The notes under the pieces were generated by a model, which was not told where the DNA came from, searched no databases, and saw nothing but the letters and a program-made list of their open reading frames with translations. This document shows, in pieces, positions 36,701-49,140 of a stretch of DNA of 64,000 bases. Both the position numbers and the translations under genes were made by a program. This DNA comes from Tenebrio molitor (Eukaryota; Arthropoda; Insecta; Coleoptera; Tenebrionidae): contig NC_091052.1 of the NCBI RefSeq assembly GCF_963966145.1, forward strand, positions 4,216,001-4,280,000, read 5' to 3'. Each line of letters opens with the position of its first letter. Position 1 is the stretch's first letter.

Positions 36701-38756
36701 TCCGGATTTAAATAACAAGCCGCGTAATGTAGCTCCGGATAAACCTTTAAATCTCATCGGAAGAATTATTGTGATCGGGCCGTTTGTTTCGTGACATAGT
36801 TTGGCGAGACACGTCATTTATCGACTCCTAATTTCCTCCTGCTCCTTGCTCTAAATCAATTGGCCCATCCTCGATCTACCAGCGACAGTAGATAAATCCG
36901 GAAGAATCAAGTCAGCTTACAATGGCACCTGGCATCATCTGCCATGGAATACGGGAATCGGAGTGAGACACGTGATTAGATAAGTGCCAAGCTGGAACGA
37001 GACGCTCGGAATGGGAGGTAAAACCGGGCTAAGTCTTCAGCTTTACTTCCGAGTCATTTGATCCTCTAAGAAAATTTGTGTGATGTACGCTGCACGGTCT
37101 TCGCCGAGAACGATCCGCAAAACGGTGCCATTTTTTTGCTTGTGGTTAATTAGTTCAAATCTAAAATTTCTCGTTGTTAGTATTCTTGACGTGTGGCGGT
37201 TTCCGAAAATTTGGCTTATGTATCAGGATTCCTCTCGCAACTTCCCTCTTTAGATGAGGGTCCAGAATGTTTCCACCTAGTGTCAAGTTTAATAAAATTA
37301 TTGAAGCTTCTAAAAAAACGTCAGAAAATGCGAACAGAATTAACCGACACACTATTTTGTTTCTTTGGTCAGATTAAAGGGTTTTGATAACAAACTTTAT
37401 TAACAGTTATTAATTATAAACGTATTTTTTAAATAATGCGTAAGTTTCAGTCGCGAATTAATATACCTATTTACTCGTATAACGAAATAACGAAAACATC
37501 AGTATGCACATAGTATACAAAAATGTATCATAATTTAGGATGATGGATGATAAAATACGCTTATACGTAGTTTACGCATAACCATGGCAGTAGGAGAGTA
37601 ACTGATAATTACAAAATACATTCGAACGATTACAAAATCAATAAAAACAGAATATTGCAATAATAGGCGTGTTTCTACTAAAATTTTACTAAAATAAATA
37701 CATATTAATTTAGACGTTTCATCTGTCCCTCGAAAATAAATAAATAATAAAATTAAATAATTACGGGTATTTCCAGATTTTATATGTAAAGCTTATCATT
37801 TGCCTGCAGTAATAGATACAGATAGAATAATATAGTTAATTACATCATCTAATTGCATCAATAGTGTAAAATTTAACAGAACTGAGGTGTATTTTCTTCT
37901 GATGTCCTGGTCGGTATGGCAAACATAACTAAAAATACAAATAATAAAAATACAAAATAAATAATCTACGTATCAACAATTTAAAGACAACAAAATCTTT
38001 CTTTCTAAAGCAAAAGTAAAGCACTTATGGGCATTAAACGGTTAGGTCAGGTCAGGTTTTTCTAATTTTTCAACCAAGAAATAATAAAGTAAGGTTACAG
38101 TTTTATCTACTAGTGAATCATGGGTTGCCTAAATATTATTATTTCTTCATGCATTTTTAAATACAAAACAAAAAACGTTAGATTAAGAATTTAAGAACAG
38201 GCTATAATTAAATATTATTTATCAGCAAATTCAGACAACATTGAAAAGTAAAGGATTCATCAAAAACATTTTCGTTTGTTGCAATGTTGCAACACTAAAT
38301 TTATGAACAAGAAAATAAGTGTTAGGTAATAAACTTTGTGTTTAAATTAAATATACACACACATATTATACCGCGTGAGCAACAATAGCTAAACAACTGA
38401 AACCAGTTGGCAATAAAAAATTTACTTGAAATTGAAAAGACTGTGAATTGTACTTATTTTCCATTTGTTTTATTGTCATTATTGACAATTGACATACATT
38501 TAAAACTTTAACCTCTTGGTTTTTGTAATCTTTTATTAATAAAATGGTTTTCTTCTTGGAACATGACATAAAAGTCACCAGTTTTATTGCCAACTCAAAC
38601 AGTAATTGTTGCTCACTGGGTATAAGTTATGATAACAGATAAAGCTTGAAGAAATCTTCTAAGTTATGCAGTACTAAAATAAAGTAAGGGATTAAATTTT
38701 TCAAATTTATGTCACAAATTCTCGACTAGATCAATTTATATGGTAGCGAAAGAGAC
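33753..38756. other. Intergenic region with two GC-richer islands
   Basis: Islands at about 34670-34830 and 36160-36590 stand out from AT-rich surroundings. Just upstream of the second, TATAAAAGG at 36125 is followed about 30 nt later by a GC-richer segment, a possible core promoter without an identifiable product. The overlapping frames in these islands have no recognisable domains. No gene called. Confidence 0.35.
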
Positions 38757-39004
38757 GCCAACTCAGAAAATTTTACAATTTGGCAACAAAAGTAAAATAT
38801 TTTTTGAAAGATCTTTATTATCCTCTACCCAATAGTGAAAGGATTTTTAAAAAGTTGATTAAAACAAAAAACGATATTAATTAACGTCAATAAAAATAAA
38901 ATTCTCGCCATTAGTCCTCCATATTTTCTAAGTTGGATAACAAGATCTTTCAAAAAATATAACATTTTACCAGTGTTGTCATTTTAACATTTTTGAGTTG
39001 CCTC
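38757..39004. mobile_element. Inverted-repeat element, ~250 bp
   Basis: Left GCCAACTCAGAAAATTTTAC, followed by TATTTTTTGAAAGATCTT, is mirrored at the right by AAGATCTTTCAAAAAATATA, then GTTGTCATTTTAACATTTTT and GAGTTGC. AT-rich interior, no ORF. Non-autonomous, family unknown. Confidence 0.68.
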
Positions 39005-41739
39005 CCCTTGCGGCCCCACTGGGTGTGATAGAAAATCGTAATTTATGCCAAGAGATTCCATTTAGAAATACAAATTGATCCGTCCGAGGATTTTTGCCAA
39101 AAATCAACGACATAAATTTAAGTAATTTTATTCCTTAGTTTACACTCGCACGGTCTCATAGATTTCCATTCCAAAATTTAAAAGTAAGCAAATAACTACA
39201 CAATATTTGTTCAGTGAAGAAAAAAACGTATTTAAATTTGGTGGATTTATTTTCTTTGCCACATAAAAAACTAACGCCGCTGTCAATTATATCAGCCGTA
39301 AGAAAAAAAAAAATTGACAGCCTCCGTGTGTAGTAAAGTAAATCTTTATTTTAGAGGAAACAATACAGGATTTGATTGATAGTTAATTTTGTTATTTTTT
39401 CGCTTTTATTAACCCAACGTACAATGGGCAACGGTTAACTGAAGAGGCACAACACTTGGTTTTAATAATATTTTATTACATGTAACCCATTTTGTTATAC
39501 CTCCTGCAAATGTTACTTTCTTGTTTATGTAAATGCAATAAATTAGAGCGCATACTATATTTATCTTCCTGAACAAGACGTTAGTACTCAATCTGTTGGA
39601 AGAATGTAGGACTGTTTTTCTTTGTGAATTTAGAATCCAGTGAGCATCCTAGCGTAAATCACCACTGTTTGTTCTAGTCAAAATGAATAATCGTTCAGCG
39701 GTTGTGTTTTATTGTAGCAATAATATAAAATGATAAATGCGTTCGTTTTCTTGCACCGAAAAAAGCTAAGAAAAATAGAGACGTGTAAAAGTTTGCAGAA
39801 GTAATACGTGTATGTGACGAGAGACACAATTTATTTTTTCCACCGTCATCGTATGAAGTTGCCTGTGAAAAAGCAGCAAACTCTTCAAATAAATAATCCC
39901 TGAATTCTGACGCATACAGATATGTGTATAATTTAGGAGATTATGTAATCTGGTCGATTTAGTTGGAAGACGTAGTTTACAGTTTTGACGTTTACTCCTC
40001 CTGTGAAATAAGATTTGTGATCGTCTTGCGTAGCGTTGGTAGAGGGCGCTCGAGAAAGGATTAATTCCGTGACGTCAGGGCGTCTCTCCAACATACTAAT
40101 GGGGCGTCTCGCGTCCGCTTTTATTAGTATTTATGTTTCCAGACATGACGAATGCGAATTCCTTATATTTGACACATAATAATATCACTGATTTATTTAT
40201 GTTTTCTCTGTGTGTACGCATTTGAATTGGGAATGTCACTGAGCTTTACTAATTGCACGTTTCCGTCGGTTTAAACGTGCGTACTCTATCAAATAGACTT
40301 TTTCTCTTCCGTCTTCTTCTTTCTAAGTCATGTGTAAGTCATAAATCTTTCCTTGTCCCGATATCACTATCGATTATTTGCTCCATTTGTTCCAGTCGAT
40401 GCGGCAAAGTATAAATCTTTCGCTTCTATTCACTACTCGGAGCAGCCGAACGAAATTTAGTTACTTCTATTAAAATCAATGGGCGCTTCGTGTCTCCTCG
40501 AGGCCTCTATTTGTCTGGTGTCGATCAAAATTCACAATTCATATTTATTTACTTCGACGGAAGGAGTAAGTACTCCACGTTGGATTGGGGGTACGGCTGC
40601 TATCGTCAACTCTGCACTACTCGTCACGTCACGACCATCCGATTTGCATCGGTTTCGTTTTAAACACAGTTTCAGTGACAGGACAAAGGGTACATGTCCA
40701 GAATTCGCAAAGTCCAAGAAAGCCGAACTCACTCCCTATTTCTTCATTTGAAATGTAACGCGTTTTTGATCGAGCCCACTAAACGACCGTCTGAATCCGC
40801 CTGCACATTATTCTCGTAGTTGGCTTTGCACGGCTTCCGTGGCTAGTCCGGGTTCTCAAAGTAAAATCCGGGAACGCGCCACGTTCGCCAACTTTTTATA
40901 ATACACCACCGCCACCACAGTTCCTTGGGATGCACTCCGAAGTGCAGATTTCCGCAGGAGACAGGATGGAATAATTAAACTCTTGACAATTAGTTCGGGT
41001 TTTGCTAATTAAAAGTTGGTATCGTGAAAGTTGCTAAACTGCTCGAGGTGCAACAAAGGTTTAGATTTTTAAACGACATCGTGATGCGGTTAGTTAGGAA
41101 TTTTCTTTGCATATGAACGTACTCCATACTAGGAATCATGCTGTTTTTAATTTCAAAATGTTAAAGCAACATTAATATTTGTACCGCGTCAAGACACTAT
41201 AGAAAAATTTAATTTATTCTTCATTACTCTACACCCTGTTCACGTATCAAAGATCCCCAACATCGCAATTTACGGCGAAGATACATGTGGCAACGCTGTT
41301 GAATTTTGATCTAGGGGAAAATCAAAAGATAGATTATATCGGGTGTTCCTGGATGGTTCCTGGCACAACGGATTGCAGATCACAGATCATCTGTTTAAAA
41401 CTAACCTCACTTTTTGCAAAAATAATTTCAATCATTAAAAGTCACTCGATATTTGCAGTGGATATCGGTTGAGTAGAACACTGTATTCTACAACAAAAAC
41501 ATATTTTTCTACTTTGCGTTCGTACTGATGCTGTTACGATACTGTTTTGCGTATCGTAATAGGAAAAGGCGTGATATAATAATAATATGTACTAAAAAAA
41601 ATGAAATTTAATTTTTTAATGTTGACGGATACTGTGGTGTCGCGGCAGACAGCAGACGTGACCTTGGGTGGAATCCTTCAACTTTAACGATTTTAAATTT
41701 AATTTTTTTTTTCATTGAAAAAGTGGCAAAGTAGAAAAA
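39005..41739. other. Intergenic region with a GC-richer island
   Basis: 40030-40960 is GC-richer and low in simple repeats, including CCGTGACGTCAGGG at about 40067-40080, which contains a CRE-like TGACGTCA. Frames at 40479-40751 on both strands are mutually overlapping and unrecognised. Near 41230 and 41340 lie single degraded ends (ACACCCTGTTC, ATCGGGTGTTCC). Best read as candidate regulatory DNA between Pitx and the next genes. Confidence 0.35.
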
Positions 41740-41866
41740 ATACTGTATGACATCTCGTTTATAAGGCACTTTATCGTACTTACTCCATCCTCGCTACGCT
41801 CGTCGTGCTCTAAACCCGTGCGTGCGATAAAATGCTTCTTATAAGACTCGTATCATAATATACTAT
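41740..41866. mobile_element. Hairpin element, type H1, copy 2
   Basis: Arms TCTCGTTTATAAGGCACTTT then ATCGTAC, and GTGCGATAAAATGC then TTCTTATAAGACTCGTA, are inverse partners. The core CCTCGCTACGCTCGTCGTGC, then TCTAAAC, resembles that of copy 1. Same size and order as 18115-18237. Confidence 0.75.
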
Positions 41867-44226
41867 TACAAACAACAATACATTTATTTCGTTTTCTTTG
41901 GTACAATTGAAATTTTTCTAAAAAAAATCTTTGTGATATAATATTACATGCTTTTGTTTTTAAGAATTTTTTCTTGGTGCTCTATGCGTAAATTCGCACA
42001 ATCCAAACAGCCGCTTAACTGGAGCAAATCAGTCCTATCCAGATGTGTCCAACTTTTCTGTTTTCCAACTTTTCGTTAATGAAATGTTCTTCATTGCATT
42101 GTAATGTTAGAAGATATTTTTTTTACATATGTATTTTCGTCTTCCGTGGTGACCTGAAGAAAAGAAAACATTCGATTTCTACATTGTCACTCGTGTTAGA
42201 GGGAATTGATAAGAATTGAATGCAAATTGGTGAAAGTGAGAGACAGTAGCAGGTTAAAAAGAAAATGTCTAAATATTTGTCCGCAATAATTGGTAAATTC
42301 GCGAGCGATAGCGGAAGAGCCCTTAAACCCTAGCGCTAACTTGTAAACCGTTGTAAACCTAAAACTAATAATCTGCATTAATGAATCCGCTACAAAATCG
42401 TGCCACAATTAGAAAATAACAATAAAACAAATTAATTAGCACTCGAGCACGCAATTTCGGGGTTTATCATCAAGTCAATGTATACACGGGCCAATACCAG
42501 TTATTACACTCAATCAACATATGTCGTTTATTTATACGAATGGCATTCGCATCGTTGAAGAGGGTCGAGAATATCAGTCGAGAAAATTAAATTATGACAA
42601 TCAAATGAACATGATTTAATTAAATAAGTTATTTGCATGAAAACGTGACATCGACAGAATGTAATTTGCGCGATACATATGTTGATATGGATTTTTTTAT
42701 TTTTACAACTATTGTTATAACATATGCCAAATAAATATTGTATTAATAAATATTTTCCGTTAACCGCAATTAGAAATATCCACCAAATGCTGTTCGATAC
42801 GGTTATCGACACGTGTTTATTCAGTGTCGTTCCTGGTCATCTCGCCTTATTAAACGGCGTTTATCGCCTTGTTATTAAATTTGTGCAAATCGAGGTAGCA
42901 TAATGATCGTGTTCGATGTAGTTTATTGGTCTAATTGCACTTTTGGCTGTCTGAGTCAACAATATCATATGACTGTAAGCTGGTCTGTATTTTGATTGCG
43001 TTATAATCTCTTCTCTAACAGTAATCTCGGGGGAATGATGATGGTGTCTCGTACATTGGAGAACAGGGGTACATTAGGGAACATTACGACAGCATCATCT
43101 ACAGGAGTTCGGGCATCCGGAAGATCCGATTAGCAAATCTTGCGTAATAATTGAAATATCAAGGAATATCGCCGTGCTACAGACACTTGTGTCCCTTCGA
43201 TGGGCTTATGGAGGTAATTGAAATGTTCGCTGGGTATTAGGGCCTTTCACGCCACGGCAAATCACTCATATCAATAATATATTCAACGTGCCCTCTGGTC
43301 CTATCGTTCTTATTTGATTTCGTAATTTCGACTGCTAACATATGCAATCCTCACTTGTGCGTTTTATGAATCAAATTTGTGGGTATCTACCCTTGTTCAA
43401 CTAATAACGGTTTAATCACAGATTTTTAATCTCGTACTACCGAATTACTCTAGTATTTTCGAATTTCCACCGGCAACGGTCTAAATATTTATCTAAGTTA
43501 TTTATTTTATGATACAAAATTTATGTCCTTGTGATAGGTATAAAACTTTCATAATAAATAAATAAAACAAAACCGAAAATTAAAAACAATTATATAATCT
43601 TTTAAAATAACTGGAAAAGAATATTGCACTAATTAAAACAATGCATCAGTATAATAAGTCAATGTTATGTAGATCCTATAAAAATCATATACACACAATT
43701 TGCATTTTTATAGAGTTTGTAAACTGTTCGTAATAAACTTAATCCAGTTTAATATTATATAGTTATATGGTGTCTGTCATATAAAATACAAAATTTAAAC
43801 TACGATAAAAAAGAAAGCAAACTTTATTCGAGCATATTTTTAATTTTCTAAAAATTTCAAGTACCTACGTAACGAATACAAAACGTTTGAGTCAAGATAA
43901 AAAGATTATTTTTTTAAACTTGACACGAATAGTAGTAAATAAACATAAAATGACCCACTCAGATGGCATACTTTTTGAATTAAAAAAAAAATTTTTTTGC
44001 GCGATTGAACTCTATTTGCTTGTTTACCACGTCTGTTTCCAAGACAGTAAGTTGTGTTTACTAGTTGCTTACAATAAACTCGACAGTAAGTATTTTGGCG
44101 TTCTAGAACGGTAAGCACATACATTTATTTAAAATTAATCAATCATTATAATAATTTTTATGGAACAATTAATAGCTTATTTATTAACATCAATATTAAA
44201 AATACAACTATGACAACTGCCAATTG
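41867..44226. other. Intergenic, AT-rich
   Basis: No gene, RNA or strong repeat recognised. 43015-43260 is slightly GC-richer and non-coding. Several short frames on both strands have no family resemblance. Confidence 0.4.
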
Positions 44227-44760
44227 TCAAAGGAAGCTTATTTTGGAAAACAGAAGTTGAAGACAAGATGTTATTAGCACTTTCTGGAAACTTACACAGC
44301 TTTTGTAGTCGGCCTTCCTTGCCGCTAGAAATAACAGTAGCGGACTTGCCGTGACATTAGCATTGTCAAAATTTTCATACTCCGAATTTTTCTTGTCTTC
44401 TTGATTACACATTAAGGTTGTTGGTTTGGAAAATTCTTTATTTGTGTCGCCATGAAGAATTTTTCTTGCAAATTGAATCAGTTGTACTTGAAGACTTCCA
44501 ACCTCCGTGTCTTTGCAGTCCAAGAAGGTCTTCACCTTTATTAGCTAACAATGTAGCGGACGAAACGGGTGACTCTGGATTTCTCAGAAATCAGAGCCGA
44601 ACGCCCCACATTCCAAGCTTCTTCTACATTGCACAACATCTACTTCGTTTTTGGAATCACTAAGATCACTCATTTTACTGCTTCTTTTTTAATACGACTG
44701 GCGTCAATAATATTTTCACAAAAAACTGCAATGGCGGTAACTGTTTGCAGATTGCTACCT
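44227..44760 (-). pseudogene. Decayed tyrosine-recombinase-like transposon ORF remnant
   Basis: On the minus strand one frame downstream of an ATG near 44676 reads MSDLSDSKNEVDVVQCRRSL before stops. In a shifted frame near 44480-44545 the sequence reads LLGLQRHGGWKSSSTT. The RHGGWKSS block resembles the H-x2-W region near the catalytic C-terminus of tyrosine recombinases as found in insect Crypton-like and related transposons. Stops and frame changes show it is inactive. The family assignment rests on this short motif and is tentative. The 102-codon open frame at 44227-44535 is another frame over the same remnant. Confidence 0.4.
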
Positions 44761-44834
44761 ATAGAAAAATCGACATTATGGCAAGTGTAATAGATTGCCT
44801 ATTTTATGAATGCTTTGTAATAAATATCGAATCG

Positions 44835-44965
44835 CGCAAAAAACGTCATAAGCATCAGGAACGTTAAGGACTACCGATCTCAGATAATAATTGTCGCTGC
44901 GCTCCTCCTCCAAACAATTGTCTTCGATCGGTAAAATGTCCTTACCGCTCTTGATACTTAATAGG
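44835..44965. mobile_element. Hairpin element related to H1, copy 3
   Basis: AACGTTAAGGACTACCGATC is mirrored by GATCGGTAAAATGTCCTTAC. Inner arms ATAATTGT and ACAATTGT flank a core, CGCTGCGCTCCTCCTCC, very like that of the copies at 18.1 and 41.8 kb. It lies directly beside the tyrosine-recombinase-like remnant. Confidence 0.6.
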
Positions 44966-46765
44966 TATACTATTTTGTGCTGACTTACTCCCACCTAGTC
45001 CGAAGCCTTTTTTGAATCGACACTGACAATTCGTCACCAAATTTGAATTTTACTCTATCTTTCAGATATCTGCAAGATTTTTTAAATATTCTTTAAAAGA
45101 GAATACAAAATTGAAATGTAGGAACCATCTTAAATAATGTATTTCCTATTCATTTTCAATTTAAAGTTAACACATCTAACGTTTCGGTGGTTAAAAAATC
45201 ACTTTAAAAAAGTTTAAAAGTACCTACACTGATTAGTTTCGAAGTTTCAATTTATGGACAAAACAAATTATCTATTTTGTTTGTATTGTGATTGCATCCT
45301 CGTCAAGAAATATAAAATACGGGAAAAGTGCGACATCTTTAATTAAGGCGGTAGTTCCGTATTGAAATTAATTACACAGGTATTATTGCCTCCTTTGTAC
45401 ATTCTGTACGTCGGGTCCGATTCCGGAGACCCCAGGTCCGAAGTTCGCAACGGCATAATTCATCACCCGCAACCGGGTTCATCTTTTATGTCAGATGTGA
45501 AATTTCATAAATCAAGCAGGAGACATCAAACGGGGACAACAAGACTCACGCCCGGGAAGGCGGAGGGAAAGCGCCTAAGCCCGACACGACTCGTTGCTTC
45601 TAATTATGCACGCAAAGATTTCTCGCTTAATTTAGTCCTACCGGTTCCAGAGTTCGCATTTCCCTAACTCATTCCACTCGCGAACTTCCTCAGGAGACGC
45701 TTCTGAGAATGGGCGTCGGCGTCGGCGAAGACGCTGCGACCTTTCACAGTCTGACTTCCAAGGAAAATGTCGCCATGGTAACGGTCTCGAGTAGGGGAGC
45801 GCCATTTTGTCCCCGACTCCGGAGTTAGCGAAAGCGCCACAAATTTATATCTGCCTCATCCAGGGCTCAAAAGAGATCATTACCAAAGCTTTCTACTCAA
45901 TTGCGGATCGCCCGGAGTTTGATCTATTTGTCGTCGCTCTTTACCTGACTACTCACTGTCGCCTTTATTATTTTATATGATTTCTTAGAGGTCTGGGGTC
46001 GAGAGCAGGAAACAATAAGCACATTATCCTGATAATTGCACTTCGTAAAATTTCATCGCGCGCGCTAATTTGAGCAAATTTGTTTTGAGTGCTTTCTTGA
46101 AAAAAAAAAGATAAAAATAAACGATAGGTCCAAGGTAAATGAATATATAGAAAGTGGCCATGCAGAAGAATAAGGTAGGTAACAATGGGAAATTAATCAT
46201 ACAAAAATGTAGGTGAAGTAGCTGAAGAAAACAGCGGGTGAGGCAATAAAGAAGAATTATTAAGGAAACCCATGAGCCAACAAATCCAGTCAGAGTTGGC
46301 GGCACAAGTTGAGGGATCAATGGCTCAAGATGCCGCCTCCGAAGATGGACTGCTCCTTCATTTACAGTCATTAAACCAAAAACATTTTTTCCAATTCCTG
46401 TACGCTATCTTGTCGTTTACACATTATTACAACTAAAGACCAATACAATTTTATTTACTAGTCGTAATAACGATTATTACCGCATTACATGGACGAAAAT
46501 GAAGTAAATTAAAATTTAAGTTTGCGATTTCCATCTAGGTTTCATTTGATCAACTACGAGGGACACACATAAAAAATATGTATTAAGAGCCATCTGGTGA
46601 CGTGAGTTAAAAGCTATATTTAAGTGACAGAAAGCTTCGTTCACTAATCAATAAGTAGATATTCTTCAACAGCATTTACTTTAAAATATAATAAAGAACA
46701 AAGGCCTCTCGAGAATTTTATTTATTTTTTTCTTCGTGCGAAATAAAGATAAAAAATTTTACTGT
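44966..46765. other. Intergenic region with GC-rich island and X-box-like palindrome
   Basis: 45390-45930 is a GC-rich island, including a GTCGGCGTCGGCG repeat near 45715. At 45769-45782 it has GTCGCCATGGTAAC, a near-perfect match to the palindromic RFX X-box (consensus close to GTTRCCATGGYAAC). Frames at 45362-45667 and, on the minus strand, 46024-46371 have no recognisable domain. Candidate promoter or enhancer; no product assigned. Confidence 0.35.
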
Positions 46766-46996
46766 GTACAGTTGATTTCAAAAAAAAAAACGGGAAATGA
46801 AAATTTTCGTAAAGTAAATTTGGTTTTGTCCATTTGTCAATTAATTATCTAAATGTCTACTTGACAACACTTATCAAATAATTTATAAAAACGTCATTGA
46901 ATTTTCACCATAACAAGGTTTCACACTATGGAGAAATTGTAAAAATGTGTCAATTTTATTCTGACAGTTCCCGTTTTTTTTTGCAACCAACTGTAC
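46766..46996. mobile_element. Complete MITE with CAGTTGRTT ends, ~230 bp
   Basis: Left TACAGTTGATTTCAAAAAAA, then AAACGGGAA, and right TTCCCGTTTTTTTTTGCAAC, then CAACTGTA, are inverted repeats next to TA dinucleotides. TA flanks and CAGT ends suggest the Tc1/mariner superfamily. A truncated relative is at 30259-30413. Confidence 0.78.
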
Positions 46997-47759
46997 CAAG
47001 TTTTACCTGTACTGTTTATAAAAAATCTTTAGCTAATAAAATTCCCTGTGTATTATATGCACTGCACTCTCTTCTAATTATTTAATGTTTAAATCATACG
47101 ACACTCATGATCATAAAATTTATTTATTTTTGGAATTGTATAATGTCATTAAAACATCAAATAAAGTATTTTCAGTATCTACTAAAATTATTTAAAACCA
47201 TTTACTATAACAAAATTACTGTGAAAAATATTGTTATTCTTTCTTTTAACTTAATTTTGTACAATAAATATGCCAATTATTTTGGTAGACGTATAAAACT
47301 TGAAACACTCAGTATATTCAGTGCATCAAGCTACTTCTTTAAACTAATCGATGAATTGAGCTAGCAAATACTTTTTAAACGAAAGCTTCAAATATCTTTC
47401 AATTTTGAAGGGATTTTCTACATAAAATATGTATTTGTTAGAAAAGTACACAACGTATGTCAGAAATAAATAAGAACAACAAAATTGTTGTGTACCATTT
47501 TTTCGAAATATAATTTTCATTTCAGAATTTTATCCTCCCATAAATTAACGACCTATCTATTTTCTAGTTATTTGACGCAATAACAGTGACCGTGAAATGA
47601 TAGTTTTTGTAAAATCAACGCATAACATTGTGTTTTTAGAATACAGTTTTTTCGCTCTGCGACCGAGGTAGAGGATTACATTTTTAGTTAGTTTTATCCG
47701 ACTGCACAAGGCAGGTGTTTACGTGTTGGTTCTGTGATTTGAGCTAAAATTTTGTGAAA
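46997..47759. other. Intergenic, AT-rich
   Basis: Only AT-rich frames without family resemblance (for example 47107-47364). Sequence from about 47640 may be the non-coding left part of the transposon remnant that follows. Confidence 0.35.
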
Positions 47760-47980
47760 ATGGTGCGTTTATTTTCGAATATTGAATACATTGATATTGT
47801 GTAGTGTATGGTGAAACGTGCGGGAGTGCTTCTCGAATCCAAATAATTTCCGTGCGACTTCTTCTTGTGGGGGTACATAAAGGAGTTGGTATATTCGATT
47901 CCAATTGATACTATTGAAGTTTTAGGAGAATTCGCAATAACAGAGGTATGCTGGAAAGAGTGGAAGACTTATTTAATCGG
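47760..47980 (+). pseudogene. Internally deleted Tc1/mariner-type transposase remnant
   Basis: From the ATG at 47760 the frame reads MVRLFSNIEYIDIV and stops. This resembles the FSNEEY-type N-terminal helix-turn-helix domain (DUF4817-like) of an abundant insect transposon family. After two stops the same frame, from 47847, reads FPCDFFLWGYIKELVYSI and on. This matches the DFFLWGYxKxxVY block near the C-terminus of transposases of the IS630-Tc1-mariner superfamily. The catalytic middle is missing, so the copy is inactive. Confidence 0.7.
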
Positions 47981-49140
47981 CGCCTTCATTACTGTATTGA
48001 CAATAGCGGCGGTCACTTTGAACAGTTCGTGTAATGATTAGTGATTACTCTGATTACTTCATGAGAATTTTTGCGGATTAATAGACTCATTTTAGGAGAC
48101 ATTTTGTCGTTATCTTAGGTATGGGTGATTCATTAGGGTCTTCCACTCTTAGGTCACAGTAACGGGCGCAGCAGTTAGCCGCTGTGCATAAGTTAGCAAA
48201 AAAACAAGTGAAAGTCTTCTTGCATTTGTTTTTTCTTCTTCGCTTATCAGCATCGGCGAAGCAAATAATCCCAATAGGCGGGTAACGAAATTTGTGACAA
48301 ATCTTTCAATAATTTTAAATGGATAACTTCAAGGTTTAGGAAAAAAATATATTTAAATATATTGTTACTATTAAGGAGTTCTATTACCTACTTATTTCTG
48401 AGACACGTATTTTCTATTCAGTAAACTTTTGTAGTATACAAGTAACGATACTAGTGAAATTGAACATTCCAATAAATCTTGACATTCAAACCGAATTTGT
48501 TAACAAATTTGGTGATGTCTTTAACAGAGAACAATCTTAAATTTATTATTTTAAACTTATATTAAAATGTGTCTGACTGAATTTTTATTTTTATTTGCAA
48601 ATTAATGATTAAAAAAAAGTGTTGAGTATAATTACTACGTCCCATGTGTGAAGTCACTTTCATGAATAAAAAATCTGAACAAGAATTAAAATAAGGATAT
48701 TTAATTATGATGATCAAAAGAATCACTGTGTACAATTACGTAAAATATTGAATCTTTTTTTTACGATATTCCATGGTAACAATAATCTAGCTTTTTTTTC
48801 TATAAACCTTGAAATTGACAATTAACGTTTTACGTATAGCTCTTCAAGGTAATTTATATATTGACCAGTGTTAAAAACATTTAATCATAAAAATAAAAGT
48901 TTTCTATTTAAAGTAGGACCTACTAATCGTATAGTTGATAAGTGCCATCGCTTACTTTTATTACATAATTATTTGAGCACACACGACATTATCAAACAAA
49001 CTAGAATATTTTCCTAAAGTCTCACATTTCACTCAAGTGAAAATTATCTAATTTTTTTTGTAAAATGAATATTTACAACACCATAAATACATCAAAACAT
49101 GTAATAACAACAAATATTTGGATTGATTTATTAACTACTG
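47981..49140. other. Intergenic, AT-rich
   Basis: No gene recognised. The last part is the likely 3' UTR and downstream region of the PAQR3-like gene on the minus strand. An AATAAA on that strand lies at 49132-49127, very close to its stop codon. Confidence 0.4.

Noticed and set aside
39680..39900. Possible THAP-type zinc-finger transposon start (MNNRSAVVFYCSN)
   Set aside because: Stops after a few codons and the spacing of Cys/His residues does not fit; too weak to call.
44418..44663. 81-codon plus-strand frame
   Set aside because: It is the antisense of the decayed recombinase-like remnant.
46024..46371. 115-codon minus-strand frame with many hydrophobic residues
   Set aside because: Looks like a membrane protein only because of T-rich DNA; no conserved motif or splice partners.
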